Under the pieces are notes generated by a model, which saw only the letters and a list, made by a program, of their open reading frames with translations, did no database searches and had not been told where the DNA came from. This document shows positions 1-5,438 of a stretch of 11,373 nucleotides of DNA, one piece after another. How positions within the stretch are numbered: the stretch's first letter is position 1; every line of letters begins with the position of its first letter. The translations under genes were made by a program, and so were the position numbers. Source of the stretch: Acholeplasmatales bacterium (GTDB lineage: Bacteria; Bacillota_I; Bacilli_A; Acholeplasmatales; Anaeroplasmataceae); assembly GCA_016288675.1 (NCBI GenBank), contig JAEELC010000182.1, positions 1-11,373 of the forward strand. Direction: 5' to 3'.

Positions 1-71
1 AATACTTATTCCGTAGAAGTATTAATAAGAAGTCAAAAAATATGAATAAATCAAAAATACAGGACTTATAA
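1..71 (+). other. possible 3' end of an upstream gene (frame undecided)
   Basis: Two forward frames are open from the window edge. One runs to a TGA at 43-45 and would end in VEVLIRSQKI; the other runs to a TAA at 69-71 and would end in a lysine-rich tail, KSKNMNKSKIQDL. The second would stop 2 bases before the ATG of the next gene, a spacing typical of an operon, but the fragment is too short to choose. A weak inverted repeat (AATACTT at 1-7, AAGTATT at 17-23) lacks a T-run and is not a convincing terminator. Confidence 0.3.
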
Positions 72-73
72 TT

Positions 74-760
74 ATGAAAAGAATTATTAAATCAATATTA
101 ATTATATTACATATAGCATTAGTTGCTTTATTTGTTTCTAGCATTGTTGTTAGAAATAAAGATCTTAAAGCTAACGATGAAGCTGAATTATTAAGAATTA
201 AAAATCCAGATTGCAAAACTGAACAAGAATATTTTATAACTTTAAATAAACCTTATGAAAAAGGTAAATTAACTCAAATTGTAACTAATATACAAGAATA
301 TGAATTATCTTATAAGGATTTATATTTAGTTGAATCAATAGAAGTATTATTTAATGGTGACGAAGAAGTAGATCAATTTTTAGTACCTTATTGCTATGAC
401 GCAAATGTAGGCAGTATTTATGGTCTTCATGGTAATACTTTAACTGCTAATGAATGTATGAGCGTAGAAGAACTTGATACTAAAAATTATTCAAGATTTG
501 CAAGATTATTTGATGTTTTTAATGCGTTAGATATTTTAGCAGATATTGATAACTTAAAAGATTCTAAAGGAAATTCTTTTGGTAAGTGGAGTGGATTTGA
601 AACAACACCTACTATTGTTCCTCTTTGCAAGTCAACAGAATATATTTATAAAGATTCGTCTTTAAAATTAGCTTCAAGTGATATTGAAGGTCGTTTTACT
701 ACAATTAAATTATTTGATGATCTTTGTAACGAAATAGTTATTAAGGTTTCAATTAGGTAA
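74..760 (+). CDS. hypothetical membrane-anchored or exported protein
   Basis: A 228-residue protein that I do not recognise. It begins with a short basic stretch (MKRIIK) followed by a hydrophobic segment at about residues 7-26 and then a charged region, so it is either a signal anchor or an uncleaved export signal, with about 200 residues outside the membrane. There is no lipobox cysteine after the hydrophobic segment. The rest is acidic and soluble-looking, with five cysteines spread through it and no motif I can assign. An AGGA at 61-64 lies 9 bases before the ATG, which supports this start. An intrinsic terminator begins immediately after the stop codon, so this is the last gene of its unit. 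Function unknown; only the anchoring is inferred with any confidence. Confidence 0.8.
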   Translation: MKRIIKSILIILHIALVALFVSSIVVRNKDLKANDEAELLRIKNPDCKTEQEYFITLNKPYEKGKLTQIVTNIQEYELSYKDLYLVESIEVLFNGDEEVDQFLVPYCYDANVGSIYGLHGNTLTANECMSVEELDTKNYSRFARLFDVFNALDILADIDNLKDSKGNSFGKWSGFETTPTIVPLCKSTEYIYKDSSLKLASSDIEGRFTTIKLFDDLCNEIVIKVSIR

Positions 761-785
761 GATGTGCAAATATGCACATCTTTTT
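761..785 (+). terminator. intrinsic terminator after the hypothetical exported protein
   Basis: A perfect 8-bp stem GATGTGCA / TGCACATC with an AATA loop, followed by TTTTT. It starts one base after the TAA stop of the preceding gene. Confidence 0.9.
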
Positions 786-840
786 AATTTTATTAAAAAA
801 ATAAGCCTTTTAACTTTAATAAAATTAAAGTTTTTGCCTA

Positions 841-869
841 TTGACTTTAATAATATTAAAAACTATAAT
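841..869 (+). promoter_or_regulatory. sigma-A promoter of the candidate non-coding RNA
   Basis: TTGACT (841-846), 17-bp spacer, TATAAT (864-869). This is close to the perfect consensus and would start transcription near 874-877. No coding sequence follows before the terminator at 1036-1073, so it appears to drive a stand-alone RNA. Confidence 0.85.
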
Positions 870-873
870 TCAA

Positions 874-1075
874 GTATAGTACTTTGTACTATATATTAAT
901 TTGAAAGTTTTGATTAAGATATTCAAGGTTTATATATACAGCAAAGGAGCTATTAGCTGTTCAAATTAATAATCCTTAAAGCAAAGAAAACTATTTTTAG
1001 AACTTGGGAGAGTTTTAAATAAATAGAGGGAAAGTAAAAAATACACATTAGAAATATCTAGTGTGTATTTTTTAT
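874..1075 (+). ncRNA. candidate structured non-coding RNA, about 200 nt
   Basis: The segment lies between a near-consensus promoter and a strong intrinsic terminator and contains no ATG, so a non-coding product is likely. Helices I can find by eye: an 8-bp hairpin with a TTT loop at 875-893 right at the 5' end; a 12-bp perfect long-range helix, TATTAATTTGAA (894-905) with TTCAAATTAATA (960-971); an inner hairpin ACAGC/GCTGT (938-942 with 956-960), which competes with AGCT/AGCT inside it; and a hairpin at 991-1026 with stems CTATTT/AAATAG and TTAGAAC/GTTTTAA around a purine-rich TTGGGAGA loop. TTAAGAT (914-920) can pair with ATCCTTAA (972-979) with one bulged C, which would make a pseudoknot with the long-range helix. 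It is not a 6S RNA by architecture, because the two ends do not pair. I cannot name the family; the raiA RNA class would be worth testing. Exact ends are inferred. Confidence 0.6.
1036..1073 (+). terminator. intrinsic terminator of the candidate non-coding RNA
   Basis: An 11-bp stem, ATACACATTAG (1041-1051) with CTAGTGTGTAT (1058-1068) including one G-U pair and a 6-base loop, extended by A/T pairs and followed by a run of T. The flanking A-run and T-run would make it work in either direction. Confidence 0.85.
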
Positions 1076-1107
1076 GTTTATATATTATTCATTAAATAGA
1101 ATAAGTT

Positions 1108-1145
1108 TAATAAAAAATAAAAGCTTTGATATTTTATATCAAAGC
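1108..1145 (-). terminator. intrinsic terminator of the tRNA-Gly unit (minus strand)
   Basis: A perfect 10-bp stem GCTTTGATAT (1123-1132) / ATATCAAAGC (1136-1145) with a 3-base loop. Read on the minus strand it is followed by TTTTATTTTTTATTA. It lies 13 bases beyond the 3' CCA of the second tRNA. Confidence 0.85.
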
Positions 1146-1158
1146 GGAAATTCTTACT

Positions 1159-1233
1159 TGGAGCAACAGACGGGAATCGGACCCGTATCCTCGCATTGGT
1201 AGTGCGAAGTAATAGCCATTATACTACTGCTGC
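1159..1233 (-). tRNA. tRNA-Gly(ACC), copy 2
   Basis: A 75-nt cloverleaf with an encoded CCA. Acceptor stem GCAGCAG/CTGTTGC (one G-U), D arm GTATAATGGCTATTAC with G18-G19 present, anticodon stem TCGCA/TGCGA with loop CTACCAA, 4-nt variable region, T stem ACGGG/CCCGT and T loop TCCGATT. The U73 discriminator and the D arm, which I recall as matching that of bacterial tRNA-Gly(UCC), mark it as a glycine tRNA, yet the anticodon is ACC, which reads GGU. The T loop has C at position 55, where almost all tRNAs have U (pseudouridine). Identical to the copy at 1244-1318 and 10 bases downstream of it in the transcript. Confidence 0.92.
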
Positions 1234-1243
1234 ATTATTTAAT

Positions 1244-1318
1244 TGGAGCAACAGACGGGAATCGGACCCGTATCCTCGCATTGGTAGTGCGAAGTAATAG
1301 CCATTATACTACTGCTGC
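1244..1318 (-). tRNA. tRNA-Gly(ACC), copy 1
   Basis: Same 75-nt sequence as the gene at 1159-1233, base for base, including the ACC anticodon, U73 and C55. It is the promoter-proximal copy of a two-gene minus-strand unit, with the promoter at 1345-1372. The pair gives an 85-bp tandem repeat and doubles the gene dosage of this unusual isoacceptor. Confidence 0.92.
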
Positions 1319-1344
1319 ATTTGTTTTTGCGTAATGCATTTATT

Positions 1345-1372
1345 ATTATATCAAAATTGTTCCAGTAGTCAA
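1345..1372 (-). promoter_or_regulatory. sigma-A promoter of the tRNA-Gly pair (minus strand)
   Basis: On the minus strand: TTGACT (1367-1372), 16-bp spacer, TATAAT (1345-1350). The predicted start near 1338 gives a leader of about 20 nt before the first tRNA. It diverges from the trxA promoter roughly 100 bp away. Confidence 0.8.
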
Positions 1373-1468
1373 TAATAATTTTTAAATTATTGCAAAAAAT
1401 ATCATTTTTCTTAATATAATAATTGTTTTTGGATGTAAATTTTACAACACATGTTTTAAGCATTTAAA

Positions 1469-1497
1469 TTGAACTAAAATACGAAGTATTATATGAT
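1469..1497 (+). promoter_or_regulatory. probable trxA promoter
   Basis: TTGAAC (1469-1474), 17-bp spacer, TATGAT (1492-1497), giving a predicted start near 1504 and a leader of about 23 nt before the trxA ATG. The rest of 1373-1468 is AT-rich, with nothing else I can support. Confidence 0.6.
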
Positions 1498-1526
1498 TAA
1501 GATATAAAGAAATGAGGTGTTTAATT

Positions 1527-1823
1527 ATGATCGAATTAAATGATAATAATTTTAATGAAGAAACTAAGGAAGGAACTGTTGTTATTGATTTCTGGGCTCC
1601 TTGGTGTGGACCATGCCGTGCTTTAGGTCCAATTATTGAAGAAGTAGCTGATAGAACAGGTGTTAAGTTTGGTAAGGTTAATGTTGATGATAATCCAGAA
1701 CTTGCTGCTAAGTTTAATATTACTTCAATTCCATTTGTTGCTAAATTAACTGATGGTAAGCTTGTTAATTCATTCTTAGGACTTCATGATGAAGCCTTTG
1801 TAGAAGAATTCTTCAAGGACTAA
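1527..1823 (+). CDS. trxA: thioredoxin
   Basis: A 98-residue cytoplasmic dithiol-disulfide oxidoreductase that reduces protein disulfides and is itself re-reduced by a thioredoxin reductase. The active site WCGPC is at residues 26-30 (Cys27 and Cys30), inside the classic FWAPWCGPC context, and the cis-proline loop SIP is at 67-69. The length is slightly below the usual 104-108 residues but the fold elements are all there. I start it at MIELND because GAGGTG (1514-1519) lies 7 bases upstream; the in-frame ATG at 1512 overlaps that ribosome binding site. It is followed after 2 bases by a thioredoxin-reductase-like gene, so the two should be co-transcribed and act together. Confidence 0.95.
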   Translation: MIELNDNNFNEETKEGTVVIDFWAPWCGPCRALGPIIEEVADRTGVKFGKVNVDDNPELAAKFNITSIPFVAKLTDGKLVNSFLGLHDEAFVEEFFKD

Positions 1824-1825
1824 TA

Positions 1826-2689
1826 ATGTTTGATACTATTATTATAGGTAATGGACCTGCTGGTATCTCAGCAGCAATTTATCTTAAAAGATTTAATTAT
1901 AATCCATTAGTAATTGCCAAAGATAATGGCGCTTTAGGAAAAAGCTCATATATTGATAATTACTATGGTATTCCTCATATTAAAGGTACAGATTTAGTTG
2001 ATGCTGGAATTGCTCAAGCTAAAAGCCTTGGTATTGAAGTACTAGAGGAAGAAGTAATTTCTATTGATTATGGTGCTAAAGGTTACACCGTAAACACTAA
2101 AGAAAATCATTATGATGGATTAACTGTTTTTTTAGCAACAGGTAAAGCTCGTAATTCTTTAATATTAAAAGGTTTAAATGAATATGAAGGTAAAGGAGTT
2201 TCATATTGTGCTATTTGCGATGGCTTCTTCTTTAGAAATAAAAAGCTTGCTGTTATTGGTGAAGGAGACTTCATGCAAAATGAGCTAGAAACCTTATTAA
2301 AATTTACTAAAGATATTACTGTTTTTACTAATGGCCAAACTACAAATTCTGACTATGAAAATATTGTAACTGATAAGTTAGTTGAAATAATTGGTGATAA
2401 TGAGCATGTTACTGCTATTAAAACTGATAAAAATGAATATGATGTAGACGGAATATTTATTGCTTATGGGTCTGCTAATGCAGTTTCATTTGCAAAACAT
2501 ATGGGACTTGTTACTGATTCACAAAATAATCTTATTGTTAAAGATTTCCAAACAAATATAAAAGGAATTTTTGCCGGTGGTGATGTAATTGGGGGATTAT
2601 TACAAGTTTCTAAAGCTGTTAGTGATGGAGCTAATGCTGCAATTGAAATAAAAAAATATTTAACAAGTTTATCAAAAGCCACTAAATAA
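1826..2689 (+). CDS. thioredoxin reductase-like flavoprotein, possibly NADPH-independent
   Basis: A 287-residue FAD protein of the thioredoxin reductase family, expected to pass electrons to the thioredoxin encoded just upstream. FAD-binding GNGPAG is at residues 8-13, the redox pair CAIC at 128-131 followed by DG, and the second FAD motif FAGGD at 249-253. The central domain is odd: where NADPH-dependent enzymes have GGGDSAxEEA and an HRRxxxR-type motif, this protein has GEGDFMQNEL (145-154) and FTNGQ, with no arginine cluster. It is also shorter than the usual 305-320 residues. These traits resemble the ferredoxin-dependent flavin thioredoxin reductases described in clostridia, but that assignment is inference. 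The start is 2 bases after trxA; AAGGA near 1815-1819 inside the trxA end serves as ribosome binding site. The TAA stop lies inside the loop of the terminator. Confidence 0.85.
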   Translation: MFDTIIIGNGPAGISAAIYLKRFNYNPLVIAKDNGALGKSSYIDNYYGIPHIKGTDLVDAGIAQAKSLGIEVLEEEVISIDYGAKGYTVNTKENHYDGLTVFLATGKARNSLILKGLNEYEGKGVSYCAICDGFFFRNKKLAVIGEGDFMQNELETLLKFTKDITVFTNGQTTNSDYENIVTDKLVEIIGDNEHVTAIKTDKNEYDVDGIFIAYGSANAVSFAKHMGLVTDSQNNLIVKDFQTNIKGIFAGGDVIGGLLQVSKAVSDGANAAIEIKKYLTSLSKATK

Positions 2690-2702
2690 TGTGGCTTTTT
2701 TG
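2674..2702 (+). terminator. intrinsic terminator of the trxA unit
   Basis: A 9-bp stem AAAAGCCAC (2674-2682) / GTGGCTTTT (2691-2699) followed by T residues. The last codons and TAA stop of the reductase gene form part of the hairpin, so the coding end and terminator overlap. Confidence 0.9.
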
Positions 2703-2745
2703 TTTTATTTAAATTATAATTGAATTAACTAGGAGGGCAAAATTT

Positions 2746-3276
2746 ATGGAATATAAATTCTTTAAAAGAACATCTTTTTATTTTTTATTGCTTTGTTTTG
2801 CTGTATCTGTATTTTATTTTGCTTGTCCTGCTAAGATTTCATTAACTTTTTCTTATTATTTAGCTTTAACTGTAATTATTATTACAGCATTAGTTAAATT
2901 TAGTATGCTTAATAAAGATTTATATTCACAGCGTGATTATTTGCTTGATTTATCTGAATCTGTAGTTTCTGCTATAATTGCAGTTATTTGTATAAATTTT
3001 GGACAAGAATATTTTGTTTTATCAATTATTTGTGGCGTTTTGTATTTAATCTTCCCTGTCGTAAGATTGATTCTTGCAGAAATAAAAATCAATCAATTAT
3101 TTTTAGATTCATTTAAATTTTTATGCGGATTTGTAATAATGGCATCTAATTACCATTATGCGTTTTGGATTAAATATATTTTAGGGACAGTATTTTTTGT
3201 CACAGCTGTTACAATACTTATTACTAAGTTTAAGCATTTAAAAGAATCTAGGGAAGGAAGTTTTTTCTATGAATAA
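2746..3276 (+). CDS. multi-pass membrane protein of unknown function
   Basis: A 176-residue, very hydrophobic protein with five to six predicted membrane segments by eye: about residues 9-29, 31-52, 69-86, 90-111, and a last pair within 119-160. The short loops carry mixed charges, including a D/R-rich loop at about 55-68. No family motif is recognisable. A strong AGGAGG (2731-2736) precedes the ATG. The 3' end overlaps the next gene by 8 bases, so the two products are probably made together and may form a complex. TATAAT at 2715-2720 could be a -10 box, but its -35 position falls inside the preceding terminator and is poor, so I do not list a promoter. Confidence 0.8.
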   Translation: MEYKFFKRTSFYFLLLCFAVSVFYFACPAKISLTFSYYLALTVIIITALVKFSMLNKDLYSQRDYLLDLSESVVSAIIAVICINFGQEYFVLSIICGVLYLIFPVVRLILAEIKINQLFLDSFKFLCGFVIMASNYHYAFWIKYILGTVFFVTAVTILITKFKHLKESREGSFFYE

Positions 3277-4222
3277 AAAGGCAAAACATTTATGGTATTT
3301 AACTGCAATTGCATGTTTAATATTATTTGTAATCATTTTAGTAGCTTGTGTATTAGATATTGGTGAAAAGCTAAGAAATATTGACAAGTGGGTTGAATAT
3401 GGCTTTTATGTTCTTGTTGTATTACTTGTCTTTTTCGGAATTATTAATCCAATAAGAATTATTGTTACTTCGCCAAGCTTTGATGCAGAAATTTCTGATA
3501 ATAGTAGTAGAAAGAATAGGAAAACATATAGATTAGTAGCTAGAAACATTGCGAAAAACAATGTTTTAACTGATGAAGAAAAGAATATGCTTACTAGCTA
3601 TAAATCTTATGATGAACTACAATTAAATCTTCAAATTATTTTTGAACAAAAAATTAGACCAGAATTAAATAAAATTATGATTCAAAAAGCTAAAACTGTT
3701 TTAATTTCAACTGCAATTTGTCAAAATGCACGCGTAGATATGATTACAGTATTTAGTGTTGATATTAATATGGTTAAAGATTTAGTTGTAAAATGTGGCT
3801 TTAGACCAAATATGAAAAACTTATCAAAATTACTTGTAAAGATATTTGGCACTGCATTAATTGCTGAAGGATTACAAAATTTAACAATGGAAGATATTTT
3901 ACCACAATCCACTAATAACGCTCTTAAAGAAATTCCGTTTATTAAACCTGTTATGTCTAGTGTTACTCAAGGTTTAGCTAATGCATTACTTACTCTTCGT
4001 ATTGGATGTGTTGCCCGTCGTTATTTATTTAAAGATGGTACATGCATTACAAGAGAAGATATAAGAAGAAATGCATTTAAGGATGCATTACTATTATATC
4101 CTCAGGTTTTAGTAGGTACTTTAGCATTTATTCCAAAGAAAATAGTCCATTTATTTACTCCTAAGCCTAAGGATGATAATGAAGTAAATAAAAATATAAA
4201 ATTAATTGAATCTGAAGCATAA
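3269..4222 (+). CDS. membrane protein with a DUF697-like domain
   Basis: A 317-residue protein. Two membrane segments lie near the N-terminus (about 9-30 and 43-65), followed by a cytosolic-looking charged region and then, from about residue 140 to 285, a segment that resembles the DUF697 family (YcjF-like, often next to or fused with small GTPases): it has the alanine- and glycine-rich helices, a GTALIAEG stretch and a LANALLTLRIG stretch before an aromatic RRYLF. The family assignment is from pattern memory and is moderate. A GGAAGG (3252-3257) lies within the end of the previous gene, and the two reading frames overlap by 8 bases, which points to translational coupling. Function unknown; a role with the partner membrane protein is inferred from the overlap only. 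Confidence 0.75.
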   Translation: MNKKAKHLWYLTAIACLILFVIILVACVLDIGEKLRNIDKWVEYGFYVLVVLLVFFGIINPIRIIVTSPSFDAEISDNSSRKNRKTYRLVARNIAKNNVLTDEEKNMLTSYKSYDELQLNLQIIFEQKIRPELNKIMIQKAKTVLISTAICQNARVDMITVFSVDINMVKDLVVKCGFRPNMKNLSKLLVKIFGTALIAEGLQNLTMEDILPQSTNNALKEIPFIKPVMSSVTQGLANALLTLRIGCVARRYLFKDGTCITREDIRRNAFKDALLLYPQVLVGTLAFIPKKIVHLFTPKPKDDNEVNKNIKLIESEA

Positions 4223-4224
4223 AG

Positions 4225-4249
4225 AACTAGTTTTACTAGTTTTTTATTT
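4225..4249 (+). terminator. intrinsic terminator after the membrane-protein pair
   Basis: A 7-bp stem AACTAGT (4225-4231) / ACTAGTT (4235-4241) with a TTT loop, followed by a T-run. It begins 3 bases after the stop codon. Confidence 0.8.
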
Positions 4250-4324
4250 ATATAGATATTAATAAATTTCTTTTTTAATATTTATCATCAAATTAAAATT
4301 AAAAGTTAAATGACAACTAGTGTG

Positions 4325-4353
4325 TTGACATTTGGAAAAAGTTTCGATATAAT
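4325..4353 (+). promoter_or_regulatory. sigma-A promoter of the rplU operon
   Basis: TTGACA (4325-4330), 17-bp spacer, TATAAT (4348-4353): an exact consensus match. The predicted start near 4360 leaves a leader of about 95 nt ahead of rplU. The stretch 4250-4324 is AT-rich with no feature I can support. Confidence 0.9.
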
Positions 4354-4359
4354 TATGAT

Positions 4360-4447
4360 GTTGTAACATGCACCACATAGAAAAGGCTATTAAATGATAT
4401 TAAGTTATCTGCCTTTATAGTGAGTCTTAAAAATTTTATAGGAGGTG
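4360..4447 (+). promoter_or_regulatory. structured leader of rplU, probable ribosomal-protein autoregulatory element
   Basis: The leader folds into a hairpin: AAAGGC (4382-4387) with GCCTTT (4411-4416), extended by TA/TA and by CAC (4374-4376) with GTG (4420-4422). An L21 leader is a known RNA class upstream of rplU in Firmicutes and this is the right place and size, but I cannot confirm the consensus by eye. The ribosome binding site AGGAGG (4440-4445) follows the hairpin. Confidence 0.5.
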
Positions 4448-4454
4448 TAACGAC

Positions 4455-4763
4455 ATGTACGCAATTATCGAAACTGGTGGTAAGCAAGTTAAGGTTGAAA
4501 AGGATCAAGTTATCTATGTAGAAAAGCTTGATGTTGAAGCTGGAGACACTTACACATTTGACAAAGTTTTATTCTTAGGTGGAGACAAGAATGTTATCGG
4601 TGCTCCATACGTTAAGGGTGCTACTGTAACTGCTAAGGTTGAAAAGAATGGTAAAGCTAAGAAGATTATCATCTTCAAGTTCAGACGTTCTCACAATTAC
4701 CGTAAGAAACAAGGTCATCGTCAATCTTATACTAAGTTAACTATTACAGCTATTAACGCCTAA
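4455..4763 (+). CDS. rplU: 50S ribosomal protein L21
   Basis: A 102-residue protein, the normal length for bacterial L21, which binds 23S rRNA in the large subunit. The hallmark start [11 protein letters not shown] and the basic C-terminal signature [16 protein letters not shown] (about residues 75-90) are both present. It is the first gene of the rplU-prp-rpmA unit with a perfect promoter and an AGGAGG 9 bases before the ATG. Codon use is typical of high expression: of nine glycine codons seven are GGT and two GGA. Confidence 0.98.
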   Translation: MYAIIETGGKQVKVEKDQVIYVEKLDVEAGDTYTFDKVLFLGGDKNVIGAPYVKGATVTAKVEKNGKAKKIIIFKFRRSHNYRKKQGHRQSYTKLTITAINA

Positions 4764-4769
4764 TAATAC

Positions 4770-5078
4770 ATGACAAAGTATAAAATCACAAAAACAAGTG
4801 ATACATATAAAATAGAAGCTTATGGACATGCAAATTTCGCTGATGAAGGTGAAGACATTGTATGTGCAGGAATTTCTATGGCTGTTGCTATGACAGCAAA
4901 TTTGATTGATAAACTTGGCTTTGGTTGCAATATCGTGAGTTTAACTCATGAAAAAGGTAAGTTTTTGATTGAAACTGATATTGAAAATGATATAGTTGTT
5001 TCTATTATGGACAATTTAGTTGATCATTTACAAGCATTGGAACAACAATATCCTAAAAATATCAAAAATCTTAAATAG
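4770..5078 (+). CDS. prp: ribosomal-processing cysteine protease Prp (YsxB family)
   Basis: A 102-residue cysteine protease that removes the N-terminal extension of ribosomal protein L27 in Firmicutes. The catalytic pair is visible as His20 (in YGHA) and Cys32 (in DIVCAGIS), with the 12-residue spacing of the family (His22/Cys34 in Staphylococcus aureus Prp, as I recall). It sits between rplU and rpmA, its usual position, and its substrate gene follows after 13 bases. There is no clear ribosome binding site before its ATG, which begins 6 bases after the rplU stop, so it is probably translated by coupling at a lower level than the ribosomal proteins. Confidence 0.95.
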   Translation: MTKYKITKTSDTYKIEAYGHANFADEGEDIVCAGISMAVAMTANLIDKLGFGCNIVSLTHEKGKFLIETDIENDIVVSIMDNLVDHLQALEQQYPKNIKNLK

Positions 5079-5091
5079 GAGGTTATGAACG

Positions 5092-5376
5092 ATGTTATTT
5101 TTAGATTTACAATTATTCGCATCTAAAAAAGGTGTAAGTTCTACTAAGAACGGTCGTGACTCAGAATCTAAGCGTTTAGGTGCTAAGAAGAGTGACGGTG
5201 AACATGCAACTGCTGGTTCTATTCTTTATAGACAACGTGGTACTAGAGTTTTCCCTGGTAAGAATGTTGGCATCGGTGGAGATGACACATTATTCGCTAA
5301 GGTAACTGGTACAGTTAAGTTCGAACGCTTAGGTCGTTCAAAGAAGCAAGTTTCAGTTTATCCTGATGCTGAGTAG
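5092..5376 (+). CDS. rpmA: 50S ribosomal protein L27, precursor with cleavable N-terminus
   Basis: A 94-residue L27, which sits near the peptidyl-transferase centre of the ribosome. The mature protein would begin [14 protein letters not shown]. Before it is the extension [10 protein letters not shown], which contains the cleavage motif recognised by Prp in Firmicutes; the protease is the gene just upstream. The ribosome binding site AGGAGGT (5077-5083) overlaps the prp stop codon. An ATG at 5085 is out of frame and is not the start. Glycine codons are ten GGT, one GGC and one GGA. A terminator follows 5 bases after the stop. Confidence 0.98.
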   Translation: MLFLDLQLFASKKGVSSTKNGRDSESKRLGAKKSDGEHATAGSILYRQRGTRVFPGKNVGIGGDDTLFAKVTGTVKFERLGRSKKQVSVYPDAE

Positions 5377-5381
5377 AATGT

Positions 5382-5411
5382 AAACACCCAATTTTTTTGG
5401 GTGTTTTTTTT
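5382..5411 (+). terminator. intrinsic terminator between rpmA and obg
   Basis: A 10-bp stem AAACACCCAA (5382-5391) / TTGGGTGTTT (5397-5406) with a TTTTT loop and a following T-run. It ends only 11 bases before the ribosome binding site of obg, so obg must be reached by read-through unless a promoter lies inside rpmA. Confidence 0.9.
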
Positions 5412-5438
5412 AAGAAAAAAATAAAGGAGGTTATCCTT

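Noticed and set aside
909..968. Short TTG-initiated frame of about 19 codons inside the candidate RNA
   Set aside because: No ribosome binding site at a proper distance and the bases are accounted for by the predicted helices.
874..1075. 6S RNA as the identity of the 200-nt transcript
   Set aside because: 6S RNA needs its two ends to pair along a rod with a central bubble; here the 5' end forms its own hairpin and the 3' end is only the terminator.
1158..1321. 85-bp tandem repeat as a CRISPR or mobile-element repeat
   Set aside because: The repeat is exactly the duplicated tRNA gene with its short spacer; there are only two units.
1239..1463. Minus-strand frame of 74 codons over the tRNA region
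   Set aside because: It runs through a tRNA gene and its promoter, so it is a chance frame.
2464..2682. Minus-strand frame opposite the thioredoxin reductase
   Set aside because: It lies wholly antisense to a well-supported gene and has no ribosome binding site or recognisable product; the same holds for the antisense frames at 3721, 6874 and 9519.
4250..4324. Small gene or extra regulatory site between the membrane pair and rplU
   Set aside because: Only AT-rich sequence with no start plus ribosome binding site and no clear repeat.
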